Shown in pieces: positions 1-10,669 of a DNA stretch of 32,940 nucleotides. The position numbers and the translations under genes are program-made. Within the stretch, counting starts at the first letter, position 1, and each line of letters opens with the position of its first letter. The DNA is from Guillardia theta CCMP2712 (Eukaryota > Cryptophyceae > Pyrenomonadales > Geminigeraceae): the NCBI RefSeq assembly GCF_000315625.1, contig NW_005434640.1, forward strand, positions 210,547 through 243,486, read 5' to 3'. A model generated the notes under the pieces. The model ran no database searches. It was not told the DNA's origin and was given only the letters and a program-made list of their open reading frames with translations.

Positions 1-29
1 CTCTCCACCCGCTTCATCCTCTTCACTTC

Positions 30-3000
30 TTACCTTTTCTTGTCTTCCTTGGAAGACAAATCCCAATCTGATCCAAGACTGTCCTCCTCCTCCTCCATCG
101 CCTCCTTCTTAGTCTTCTCCTTCTCCTTCTCCTTCTCCTTCTCCTTCTCCTTCTCCTTCTCCTTCTCCTTCTCCTTCTCCTTCTCCTTCTCCTTCTCCTT
201 CTCCTTCTCCTTCTCCCCCGCTTCGATCGGTCGAGGATCTGACTCAGGCCCTTCAGTTCATCTTCGGTCTGACCTCCGAGCAGCAGCGCCTGCGAGGGGT
301 GGGAAATCTCCGACAGCTCCATCGACTTCTCGTTGCGAGTTGAAGTTGGCGTGGAGAGGAGCGAGGTAGGAAGAGACGGAGGCTCGCTAGCATCTTCCTC
401 CACATCCTCCGCCTCCTTCCTCCGTTCCTCCTTCCCCTTCTCCTCGTCTTCCAGGTCTTCCACGTTGAGGCTGGGCCGGAGCGAGTCCCTGAAGACAGTC
501 GCTTTCTTCTCCTTCTCCCCCTCCTTCTTCCCTTCCCCCTCCTCCTCCTCCTCCACAGGTTTTGGGGTAGCGGGTGCAACCAGCTCTTCCTCCTTCCTCG
601 TCGCCTCGGGCTTCTCCTCGTCAGCACGTTTGACTTGATTCCCCTCCTGCTCCACTTTCCCAAGCGACGTCTCATGCTCCCTCCTTCCAGCAGCAGGCAC
701 CTCCCTCTCCTCTCTTGACTTTGCGGCAGCTCCTGCTCCTCCTGCTCCTCCCCCTCCTCCTGCTCCTCCTCCTTGCTCTTGCAGGTCAAGGAGGAGCTGT
801 TCCACCTTCTCTTCGATCTCCTCCCTCAGCTTCGTCTGCTTCTTGTACTCCTCCTCCTCCAGCCCCTCCTGGCTCGTCTTCGCCCCCAGCAGGTCCTCCC
901 TCACCAGCCCCAGCAGCTTTCTCAGCTCCTCGTCCGGTAGGATTTCTTTGCCCAGCCGTCGAGACATTGCAAACTGACGGCCGAGGGAGTTTTCAAAGTA
1001 GTCATTCAGCTTCAGCTGGATCTCCGTCCTCTTGTGCTTGACAATCCCCGCGTCATGCATGAACCTCCCCCGGTACGCTCCCTCTTCGAATCGCCCAGCA
1101 CGACCTCAGCTGCTTGAGCATGCTTCCCATGTCTCTCGTCTCTGCGCTTTGTCGCCTCCTCGTCCTTCCTCTCTGCTTCGATCGCCTGCTTCGACTTCAC
1201 GGCCCCGGTAAGGTCCAAACTTCCAACCTCCATGTCACTCCCCGAGTCTTCCTCCCCTGCCTTTTTCACCTTCTCCCTGCCAACCCCTTCCTCCTCCTCC
1301 TCCTCCTCCTCCTCCTCGATACTCTCCTCGATCTCGCTCTCGCTCTCTCCCGTGACATCCGAGTCGTCAGGCTCAATACTCGAGTCGGCTCCTTTCTTCG
1401 AGCCCTTCTCCGCATCTTCCTCGCTGTCTGTGGAGATCCTGCCCACCTGTTGCTGCCCAGCCCTCCCATCCTTGCGCGACGGGGCCTCGGAGACATCCTC
1501 CTCCTCCCCGAAGGCCTTCACTTCCTCCAGGTGACCCTGAGACGCCTCCTGCTCCTTCAGATGCTCGTCGAGGGATGAGAAAAGCTGCGACGCGCTCGCT
1601 GGCCTGGACATGGACGGGGCCGTTGGCACTACCACCTTCCTCTCCTCCTCCTTCCCCTCCTTCCTCGCCTCCTTCTCCTCCACAGAGGTAGCATCGATCA
1701 CCTCCAGATCCTCCTCCTCCTCCTCCTGCGCCTTGGATACAACCCGGGGGATCCTGTTGCGACGGAGGCCTGAGACCTGCCGTAGCTCTTCGATGCGTTG
1801 CAACCTCTTGGATGCTGTCTCGTCGACTTCACCAGTCGTCTTGCCATCTCCCTCGCTCGAGATTTTCTCCTCCTCCTCCCCTTGCGACTGTCTTCTCGAG
1901 TCGCTCTCCATCCCACCGGCCTCCTTCCCCTCCTTCCCGACCTCTTCTTCAGCTACGCTGCCTCCGTCCTTGCTTCTGGGTGGGGAGGAGGACGGTAGCG
2001 TCGTCGTAGCTGCTGCTGAGGAAGAGATTTGACGATGCCGATTGTTGACAGGCGGGGATGGTCTCAAGTGTTCATGCTCCACGTCCCGTCCAGCCCCAGC
2101 AGCAGCTAGCTCTCCTCCGACTGCACCTCCCCCTCCAACCGCCTTCTTGTCACCAACAGCCTCTGACGTTGCTGTCGATCTGTCCGGCTTCTTCACTTGG
2201 CCGGTGTCCCGATCCTGTGAAGCAGAGAGAGAGAGAGTTTCCACCGACTCCTCTAAGATGCTGATGCTCTTGTCTTGACTCCTTCCCTTGTCACCCTCTT
2301 GCATCTTGGGTGGAGACTGTCTTGTTGCGATGGCTGGCACCTTGTCATGTTCATCATCCGAGATAGCAGGATGCCTCCTCCTCCGAGAAACTCTCTCCTT
2401 CCTGTCCTCCTCTTCCACTCTCGGCTTCTCCTCTTCCCGGATCGATTGAGCCTCCGTCTGGACGAACTTGGACTCGCGGGGGATCAAAACTTCCTTCTCC
2501 TCCCTCAACTTTTCGTGCCCTGCCTTGAGATCTCTCACTTGCTTCATCGCATCGTTCAGGCGCGAAACGAGCTCCTCCTCAACCTCCTTCTTGTACGCCA
2601 GCTGAGACTTGACTTCGCTCAAATTCTCGCTCATGGTCTCATTCTCCTTGGTGACCGCTGAGATCTCTTCTCGCAGCTTCGAGACATCTCTTTGCAACTC
2701 TTTGCATTTTGCACATTCACCCACGTCGGTCTTCGACACCAGCTGAGACCTGAGACCCTTCAACTCGTTGCTCAAGGACTCTTTGCTGTCAGTCATCGCA
2801 ATCAGCTCTTGTTCCAGCTTCGAGACTTTGTGTTGAAACTCCTTGCACTTGGCACATTCCTTGATTTCAGGCGTCTTATGCTGTTCTAGCTTCGACCTTA
2901 ACTCTTCAACCTCTTGCTTCAATCGAAAAATTTCCTCTTCCAGCCTCTTCTTGTCGTTCTCTGCGGCAGAAACCTCTCGCCTCAAGCTGCTCACCAAGGC

Positions 3001-4736
3001 ACTGGAGTCTTGGGTGCCTCTGCTCTCAGCTTCATCCTTTCTTCTCAGCTTGTTCTCAAGGTCCATCACTTCCAGCTCGCTCTTTGACAACCTCGACTTC
3101 ATCGTCTGCAACTGCTGGTCAAGCACGGCATACTCTTCCATCTTTCCCTTGAGCTTCTCCTCCAGCTCTTCAGTGACTGACTTCTGCTCCAGCAGGGCCT
3201 CCATGCCTCCCATCGACAGCGACGTCTGACTCATCTTTGTCGCCTGACTCTTCTCGTCCCTGTCAAAGAATTCCTCCAGATCGCTCGGGTCTACAATAGC
3301 AAGAAGCCTCTCCATCAGCTGATGAGACCGCAAGGTGCTCTGGGAAGTGCGACTGAAGTTTGAGGCAGAGCCCCTCAAGCTCTTCTGCCCTCCTCCTTCC
3401 TCCTCGCTGTCGTCGTCTTCCAGCCTTCCCGCTCTTGTCAAATTGCCGTTGGTGACAACCTGGTTGGAGCTCAGCAGGTTCCTGATGGCAATCACATGCT
3501 CCGCTCGCTCTCGGTCGAGCTCGAGCTGAATCATCCTGCACCTGTCATCCGCGATCTCCTTGACCTTCTCCACCTCAGCTCTCTGCAAGCTCTTCAGGTT
3601 CTCCTGCTTCTCTCTCTCGAACTCAACAGCATTTTCCAGCTTGGCAATCTTCTCTTTCAGCTCAAGGTTCGCCTTGAGCGCATTGTTCAACTCCACCTGA
3701 ATGTCGTTTGTTCGCTCCTGTGACTTGGCGAGGTCTGCTTGAACTCCCTCCAGCATGCTCCTGTACTTGTTGACCTGCCTCTGCAGGCTCTCGGGAGTGG
3801 AATCCTCTTGCATTTGACTCCAAGCATCGCTTCCCTTGCTCAGAGGAGAGGGGATCTTATATATCCGGTTCTCGTAGAAATCCCACTCGGTCTCTGCGTA
3901 CCTCTTCTTGATGTGAGCTAGAGCATAATCCTTGGTGATGAAGACTTTCCCATCGTGGCACTTGAAGAGTTCCTTCGGTGTGACAGCATTCTCAGAGCTG
4001 CTGCAACCTCGTCACAGGGCTCAAGGCACAGCACTGCCTTACCTCCAAGACGACAAAGTCTCGTAGGACTTGAGCTTCTTCTTCTGAGCTGGGAGGACAG
4101 GAGGGGTCAACAGGCCTCACAGCATTTGCATTGCTGGCTACCAGAGAGCTTCTTCAGCGCCACCTTGAGCTCCGAACGGGCTGAGTCCCTGTCGTGCTTC
4201 CACCTGCATGACCATCGTGACTAGGCCATCGGAATGCAATGCGCAGCGCGTCAAAACCTTTTCGAGTCTTCGATCGCCGAGCTTCGCTGCTCTTCGAGGA
4301 TGTCCTGACTGTACAGCACGTACTCCAGGCAGAGCTGTGAGATGCGCGCGAGCTTGATGAGGTTGGCGTCGGCAAGGGAACGAACTCCCTCGCCCTGGAG
4401 GTCAGCGAAGGTGATGTTCTCTATCACCGACTGAAGGACCTGGACGTCTCCCTTGCGCTCGATGCTGTCAGGATCAACAGCAGCCAGCAGTCTCCAGTCG
4501 ACTCGGGCGAATCGCTGCTGGAACTTGAAGGACTTGCGCGCGCTAGGTTGTGGCCGGGTCTTCTCTTCCGAGCCTTCTACCCATGCCTCTATCCTCTTAA
4601 ACTTTTCATCTTGCTCGTGATCATCCCGTCTCCTAGGATATCCTCTCCTTCCTCCCCCTCCCCTTCCGCTGACTCCTCCTCCTCCTCCTCCTCCGTCGTC
4701 TCTTTCCCCTCCCGCCATCCCGACTATCGCAGCCAT
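30..4736 (-). CDS. DZIP1: DZIP1/iguana-like ciliary coiled-coil protein
   Basis: DZIP1 proteins sit at the basal body/transition zone and act in ciliogenesis and Hedgehog signalling. Exons read 4736-4258, 4203-4142, 4088-4043 and then one long exon from 4000; the introns are 54, 53 and 42 nt and all phases fit. Residues about 70-152 match the Dzip-like N-terminal domain (motifs RVDWRLLAAVD, ENITFADLQGE, LCLEYVLYSQD). A finger-like segment follows at about 210-230 (GKVFITKDYALAHIKKRY), then about 900 residues of charged coiled coil. The frame changes near 1070 and again between 273 and 215. The last frame ends in an acidic tail (GSDWDLSSKEDKKR) with TAA at 30-32. That TAA lies inside a good donor (AAAAG/GTAAGA), so the gene may continue past the window edge. 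The start at 4736 is the first ATG before a Gly-rich leader; 4718 is the alternative. Family call is strong; the 3' model is uncertain. Confidence 0.85.
115..216. repeat. 17-unit TTCTCC hexanucleotide array inside coding sequence
   Basis: Seventeen perfect TTCTCC units. On the minus strand, in the frame that leads to the natural C-terminus of the DZIP1-like gene, they encode alternating Glu-Lys. In another frame they give a long poly-Arg run, which I regard as an artefact of the wrong frame. Confidence 0.95.
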
Positions 4737-5001
4737 CCCGACGGGCCCAAACACAAAAAAAAAGTGATAAAGAGTGCAAACAAAAAGAACTGTAAAATTA
4801 AAAAAACAATTCTTTAATCGGGAAAACGCCCGCCTCAGAGAAGACAGTGATTTCCACCCCACCCCCTATTATCCCAAAAAAGTACACATCCAGGAGTGGT
4901 CCTTCACCACTCTACCCCCCAAATCCCCAGCACTACCCCCGAATTCTCCGTAAGAGTTGGGAGTGGCTGGGCAGAGTTCTATTTCGGGCGCGATTGAAGG
5001 C
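4737..5001. promoter_or_regulatory. Divergent promoter region with C-rich tract
   Basis: A 265-bp spacer lies between the DZIP1 start (minus) and the next gene (plus), so it presumably holds both promoters. 4850-4945 carries repeated CACCCCACCCCC, CTACCCCCC and ACTACCCCCG words, which are G-rich on the DZIP1 sense strand. A short A/T-rich block lies at 4748-4816. No TATA box can be called with confidence. Confidence 0.5.
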
Positions 5002-6097
5002 ATGGCAGAGAGCTACGGTGCCGCTGCGCCGATGGCGTCGATGGTTCTTGCGGACAAGCAGAAACGCAGAACGCTTCTCAAGGTTTCTGTGTTCATCACC
5101 GCTACCATCGTTGCGGTTGCATGCGGAGTACTTCTCGCCATGGAACACCGTGGCAACACTGACAACCAAGGGGCATTGAGCGGCGCGTATTATGCAGTGA
5201 CCAAGCCTCCTGCGTTCAACTTCAACAGTAAGTTTGCTTGTTGATGAACATCAGAGAGAAATTTTCATGTGATCTGTCATGTTTGTGCCTCTGGTGCTAC
5301 AGTTTTTCTCACATTGATCCCAAATTTTTGGGTGTGCTTTAAATTTGTCTGCACGTCGTCGGTTGAATTCCATTGTAGTTTCCTTCGCATTTGTGTATTT
5401 TTCTTGTGCATGTGCGTTCTGAATTTGAATTATGGTGGAATCATGGCATATACATGTGTTTTATCTATAGTTTCTGATTCGTGTATCAGGGTTCATTAGA
5501 AACGCATGGTTTTATACCGGGAGGAGTAGTGATGGGCAAGAGGAAGGCTTCATCGAGAAGCTTGCACGAAAACACCACTACAAGCTCCAGATTCATCACT
5601 TGCAGTCATTCAAGGACAATGAGTTTCGTGCGGCCCTGTTCTCTGAGAACATTCACTGCATTGTCTTCCCTCCCCTGATTCACTTTCCTGGAGTTTCTGA
5701 GCTGGCGAAGAAGGACCTCAGAGGATATGTCTCAGCAGGAAACAACGTTGTCTTCATCGGAAGCTACGAGTGGTTGAGTGTCATGAACGACGTCTTTGGC
5801 TTCCAGCTCATGTCCGACTACAAGGATGGTCCCTACTACAGGAACGACCGCAACGTCCGTGGAACTCCCTTCCAGTGGTCCCTCTCTCGCCTAGAGCAGC
5901 CGGACGGAAGCATCTACTCCGTCAAGGTCGACTCGATCCCCATGGATGGCAAGTGCATGTTCGACACCATGGGTGCTTGCGTCGTGTTCTATGTCAAGTA
6001 CAACCTGGGTACAGTATGCTACATCGCCTTCGATTATGATACTCCATACGGCATTGGACATTGGGATCAGATTTTGCATGCTGCTATGATGATGTAA
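5002..6097 (+). CDS. Type II membrane protein with glutamine-amidotransferase-like lumenal domain
   Basis: Two exons, 5002-5227 and 5490-6097. The intron is 262 nt (GTAAGT ... ATCAG) in phase 1, giving 277 aa. Residues 1-22 are short and basic (DKQKRR), 26-47 form one hydrophobic helix, and the rest should be lumenal or extracellular. The segment around CIVFPPLIHFPGVSELAKKD, then LRGYVSAGNNVVFIGSYEWL and NDVFGFQL, has the beta-alpha-beta look of class I glutamine amidotransferase-like (DUF4350/ThuA-type) folds: a line about falling back to a strand, then a 'YV..GG.vvfiG' turn. No catalytic Cys-His pair is obvious, so any enzymatic role is doubtful. The ATG at 5002 is the first in frame. Function unknown. 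Confidence 0.7.
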
Positions 6098-6468
6098 GGA
6101 AGACAAGCAGCTGTCAGAAGGGAAAGATTGCCCATTGTCACGCTGCTTCTTCTCGTTGGTTTGTGATGTTATAAGGATGGAGAAATGGCGTGCTTGCATG
6201 GATTGCGGAAAGTTTGCCCTTTGTACATGCACAGGTATGGTGGAGTTTGGAAATGATTTGTTGAGGGGAAATAAATGGGTTGAAATCAAACAGTGCAAAT
6301 TGGTTTCATTTATGTCAATTCAACACTGCTGCCTCTATCATACACATACCCCGGAAAGAAATTGTAGACTTATTAGAGCTATTCTCTTTCCTTAGTCCTT
6401 CTTTGTTTTACTCGTCCTCTCCTTCACATCCTTGTGAAACATCTGCAAAGTCCTCGTCACACTCGAAG
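6098..6468. other. Convergent 3' spacer
   Basis: Tail-to-tail spacer between the 6097 stop (plus) and the 6469 stop (minus). It has an AATAAA-like GAAATAAATGG at about 6268-6278, a possible polyadenylation signal for the plus gene. No coding potential was seen. Confidence 0.5.
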
Positions 6469-7539
6469 TCACTTCACAAAAGACAACAATCCTCTCACCC
6501 AAGTTTCTGCCAGACTGCCAAAGAGCAATGAGAAGATACCGAAGCCGAGATTGACCGTGATCCATCCGCCGAGGCCCTCCCACGTCTGGAAGTCCTTGTT
6601 CCAGTCAAGAGGAGGCACTTCCCCTGATCTGAGGAGAAAGTCAGCTGGTGCGTGAACATGGGTTGTACTACTGACTTGTGTAGAACGCCCGGTGTGTACT
6701 TGATGATACAAGCGCCCATGATCGTTGAAAGAACGGCTACGAACAAGTAAAGTAGGAATCTGGAGTAAACCCTGGGGCTCCCATTCCTGATACAGTGGGC
6801 GAAGTCTTTTCGATCGTCCCAGGCATAAATGATAGTCACCAATACTGAATTGATCACGACGGCTGGGAATGCGAAAACAGCTCCAAATAATAGAAAGAGG
6901 TTGAGGAAGGAGAACAGGAAGCTCAAGCTGCAAAAAACCGACAGAGTCAACTCACTGGAATGCGGCAAGGAGAACCAATGCTTTCAGACAGACTCCGCTA
7001 CCATACCATCACCCTCATCGAAAATTATGTTGACCTTTGCTTCACTCCGTTCTCACTCCTTGTGAGCCATGGATGGGAAAGGCATCGTGACGATATGCCT
7101 CTTAACACAGGGAGAGAGGAAAGAGAAGAAATGTTATGGTAGAGTGAGACAAGAAACGTGGAACTGTGGAAACGATGGACAGACACCACAGATGGAAATC
7201 GGAGGGCAAGAATCATGAAAGGCAGGTGACGAGAAATAAAGATACAGTCACTTGCAACACAGCGAGAGGAAGTGAAAGTACCATGCATAGCAAGACAGAG
7301 AAGAGAAAGATACTCACCCGAAGTTGTAGAAGAATCGTTGTACTACTCGTAACTTGGCAAGGCTGCCCAGAATGAGTCAGCGGCTCTCTGATCATCCTAT
7401 CACATCCTTGGAGGGATCACCTCATGCTCGCCAGGATAAGGATGGAGAAGAAGGCTATCCCAACGGCTACGATCACTCCCGCCATCGCCAGGCTCGACAG
7501 CCAGGCCGCCTCCCCCCATGTTACCTCCGTCGATGCCAT
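6469..7539 (-). CDS. Small multi-pass membrane protein, family not recognised
   Basis: Four exons: 7539-7421, 7362-7318, 6927-6676 and 6628-6469. Introns are 58, 390 and 47 nt, all GT-AG with consistent phase 2 joins, giving 191 aa. I see hydrophobic helices near the N-terminus (AMAGVIVAVGIAFFSILILA), a long one or a pair (FLNLFLLFGAVFAFPAVVIN and following), a third (FLLYLFVAVLSTIMGACII) and a C-terminal one (VNLGFGIFSLLFGSLAE). A short basic linker SLAKLRVVQRFFYNFG follows helix 1. This is a probable four- or five-helix protein. I do not recognise a family and assign no function. The 390-nt intron could hide a further small exon, though none was seen. Confidence 0.7.
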
Positions 7540-7813
7540 GACGCAATCTCAATACCCCCACCCACTTCCGAAAGCGGTATACGGGGGGTAGTATAGAAAT
7601 ACGGTGGTAGTTGTCAGGGTAAACTTGTGGGTAGGGTAGAATTCTATTGGACTGGGTAGGGTGTATTTTAGAATAGTGGGGTGATGCGGTTTCATTTCAT
7701 AAAGAAATTTGGAGATGACACAGGGGTAGGGTACATAAAAATGAGGGGTGGGGTAAGATGGGGGCGATTTCTTGGGGGTGGGGTAGGTTTGCGTTGGAAG
7801 AATCCAGATCGCC
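7540..7813. promoter_or_regulatory. Divergent promoter with G-rich GGGTAGGG tracts
   Basis: A 274-bp spacer between two divergent starts. The plus strand repeats GGGTAGGGTA, GGGGTGGGGTAAG and GGGGTGGGGTAGG at 7629-7790, in the sense direction of the WDR92 gene. Related tracts lie upstream of other genes in the window. Confidence 0.5.
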
Positions 7814-9318
7814 ATGGACGCGACGGGGAAGCCGCAGCTGATGGAGCACATCAACAAGAGCCTGACGCTCACGATGTGAGATGAAGAGGAGCGAAGATGA
7901 GACGATGAAGATCCTGATGATTTCGCATATAAGAGATATGGGTGCCGACACTGCTGAATGTTGCGTTTGTTGGAGGATATTTTTGTTCAGATCGTTGGGA
8001 ACACGAGTGTTCCGTAAGAGTGCGAATGTGTCGATGTCATCAGCAGATAAAAATATTTGTGATCTCTCAGATGAGGCTGGATGTTTGAAATCTTTCTGTT
8101 CGATACATGTTTTATCCTGACATTCTGTCCACAGCAACGACGTGCGGTGGGTGCCGTGCAGCGCTAGGTTCGTGCTGCTTGGCAGCCATGCTCGGGGGAC
8201 AGGAGCGATGCAGGTTTATGCCCTCAATCATGGGAAGCTGGACATCATGGTAGATACAGAGAAGCAGCATGGCTTCAAGTGCGGGACCTTCGGGGCGTCG
8301 AGTCTGGAGGAGAGGCACTTTGCGACGGGCGACTGGGACGGGAGGATGGCTCTATGGAACCTTGAGCACGTGGACCTTCCTGTCTTCTCGGTGAAGGCGC
8401 ACACCGGTATGATCAACAGCATCGACGGGTGCGGGGGGCTCGGTATCGGCTTCGGGGCGCCAGAGATTGTAACGGGAGGGCGGGACGGGGCAGTGAAGGT
8501 GTGGGACCCTCGGCAGAAGAACGACCCAGTGGCGAGCTTGGAGCCGAAAAATGAGGAGATTGCGAGGGATTGCTGGACCGTTTGCTTCGGGAACAGGTGG
8601 AGCATGGAGATATAAGGAGGAGGAAAGGACGGAGGCGTCTGAAAGCTTTTCTGGCAGCTATAACGATGAGGAGCGGTGCGTCTGCGCAGGGTACGATAAC
8701 GGGGATGTCAAGCTTTATGACCTTCGAACGAACCAGATTAGGTGGAAGCATTTGGTTTCTGTGCCGGCTGTGCTGTGGTCTCGTCTCGTCTCGTCTTGAA
8801 TGATGTTGTTGTGACTTGTCGTGCCTTGTTTGATTGCCTCTTTTATCACTCTGACATTGTTTGGTGTTAACTGACAGGTGGGAGACTAACGTGCGCAACG
8901 GTATCTGCTGCCTCGACTTCGACCGCAAAGACATCCAGATGAACAAACTGGTAGGAACCAGTCTCCTGGCACCCTTGCCGAGCCGTGACTGTTGCTGTTG
9001 CAGGTGGCTGCGACGTTGGAATCTCAGTTCAAGTTGTTTGACATGAGGTAAGTGTGGATGGTCTGCTGCCCCTACCAGTCGCTCAAGAGCTCCCGCAAGG
9101 ACGTATCACCCCAAGGAAGGGTACGAGAGCTTGACAGAGAAGGCCCACAAGTCGACGGTGACGCTGAGGGAGCGATGCAGGCGATGAGTATGACGATGAG
9201 CCGCAGGTTTGGACCTGCAAACATCTCCCACAAAACCGCGAGGTGAGAGAGAGGAGGGGGAGTTAAGGGGGAGAAGGAAGAGGAGGCCAGGGAAGGTTTT
9301 GATGGGTGAGAGGGGATT

Positions 9319-9367
<49 letters not shown>

Positions 9368-10494
9368 GGGGCAGAAGAGGTTGCAGACAAGGATTGATGT
9401 ATCAATGATCAGATCTTCATGACCGGAGGAGGCAACGGAAGTATCAATCTGTGCGTGACATCGTCCCTTTTTCTTGCTCCTCTTCCAAGCCCTATCCCTC
9501 TTCCACTATCCTACCGTCATTTCAACTTTGGGTCCCATCTTCCTCTTTCCACGTCTACTCTTCCCTCCCTCTTCCTCCATCCTCTGCTTGTTTCTCTCAT
9601 CCTTTCGCAGCTACAAATATTCTTATCCGGCTCAACGAGTCATCAAGGATTCGGAGGGACTTGAAAAAGGGGTGAGTGCCCCCCCACCCCCCCCTTCCTC
9701 CTCTTCCTCCTCCTCTTCCCTTCTCCCCCCGTCCCCCATCCCCACCTTCCTCTTCTCCTTCTCCCTCGTCTTGCCCTGTCCCTCCACCTCTCTCTTCTCC
9801 TACTCACTACCTCAGAGTCCACTCTCTCGCTTGCATCATCCTCCATACCGGCACATTCGCGACATCCCTGCCTCTGTCCTGCCCTCTTCGCTCTCCTCAC
9901 CTCCTCCCACAGGTGATGGGCACATGCGAGCTACTCAACTCTCGGACATTCTCTACTCAGGTGACCCTCCTCCATACGTCTTCACACCACGACACCCCAA
10001 CTCGAATCCCCTCCTCTCCTCCTCCTCCTTTGCTCCTGCTTCTCGACCTCCTTCTCTGTCCGTTCCTCGCCGCCCTCGTTCCATCGTTCTCAGTCTCTTG
10101 ATCTCTTTCTCTTCCCCACCAAGTCTGTGTTATCTTGCTCATAATTCGTTCCTGTTTCCTCTCCTCCATCCTCCTCCTCCTATCCCTCTTCTTACTCCTA
10201 CTCCTGTTGTCTGACGTCGCTGGTCAGCCCATCAACAGTTTTGACTGGAACGCGGAGAAGGAGGGCCTATGTGTGTTCGGCTCCTTCGATCAGGTCGAGG
10301 AAGGGAGGGAGGGAGGGAGAGGGAGGGAGGGAGGCAGGGAGAGGGAGGCAGGGAGAGGGAGGGAGGGAGGGAGAGGGAGGCAGGGAGGCAGGGAGGCAGG
10401 GAGGGGAGGAGGGGAGGAGGTACATGTTGAAACGTAACTAACTTGTCGACAGTGTGTGCGGGTTGGGATCGTGACCAAATTGAATACAGTCTAA
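7814..10494 (+). CDS. WDR92: WDR92 / DNAAF10 (Monad) WD40 dynein assembly factor
   Basis: WDR92 is a WD40 propeller that works with the R2TP/prefoldin co-chaperone system to pre-assemble axonemal dyneins in the cytoplasm. Twelve exons join in phase: 7814-7875, 8135-8596, 8658-8741, 8878-8950, 9004-9047, 9100-9157, 9207-9242, 9413-9450, 9611-9671, 9913-9960, 10228-10293 and 10453-10494. The product is 357 aa, which equals my recollection of the human length. Diagnostic stretches in order: [109 protein letters not shown] and a final RVGIVTKLN. No residues appear to be missing. The longer introns are full of simple repeats. Convergent with the RMDN-like gene. Confidence 0.95.
9319..9367. repeat. 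GAGGAC hexanucleotide array in WDR92 intron 7
   Basis: About eight tandem GAGGAC units lie within the 170-nt intron 9243-9412, between the exons at 9207-9242 and 9413-9450. Confidence 0.9.
10301..10415. repeat. GGGA/GGCA purine repeat in WDR92 intron 11
   Basis: Degenerate GGGAGGGAGGCAGGGA tandem array filling most of the 159-nt intron 10294-10452. Confidence 0.9.
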
Positions 10495-10669
10495 ACATGA
10501 TAAGTGAAGAAACCAAAAATGTTTCGAAGCGCTCCATAGGTCCCCACTCCCTTCCCCTTTCCCCTTCCCCTTCCCTCTTCCACTACGTCCGGCTCTTCTT
10601 CTCCTCTACACTTCCTCAAATCAAGTTCCACAGTTGCCTTGAGGCATTTACTCCTCCGCTTTCATCCCA

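Noticed and set aside
23-250. Poly-arginine C-terminus of the 345-residue minus-strand frame
   Set aside because: It is the GGAGAA array read in the wrong frame. The Glu-Lys frame leads to a natural acidic C-terminus instead.
253-789. 178-residue basic minus-strand frame
   Set aside because: Shadow of the Glu/Lys-rich DZIP1 coding frame; Arg-rich only because GAG/AAG codons are read shifted.
1067-1071. Programmed -1 ribosomal frameshift in DZIP1
   Set aside because: The C5/G5 run does not form a standard slippery heptamer in the reading frame and no downstream pseudoknot was evident; an assembly error or an intron is simpler.
9474-10214. 246-residue plus-strand open frame rich in Ser/Pro
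   Set aside because: It runs through polypyrimidine introns of WDR92 and crosses its exons in the wrong frame.
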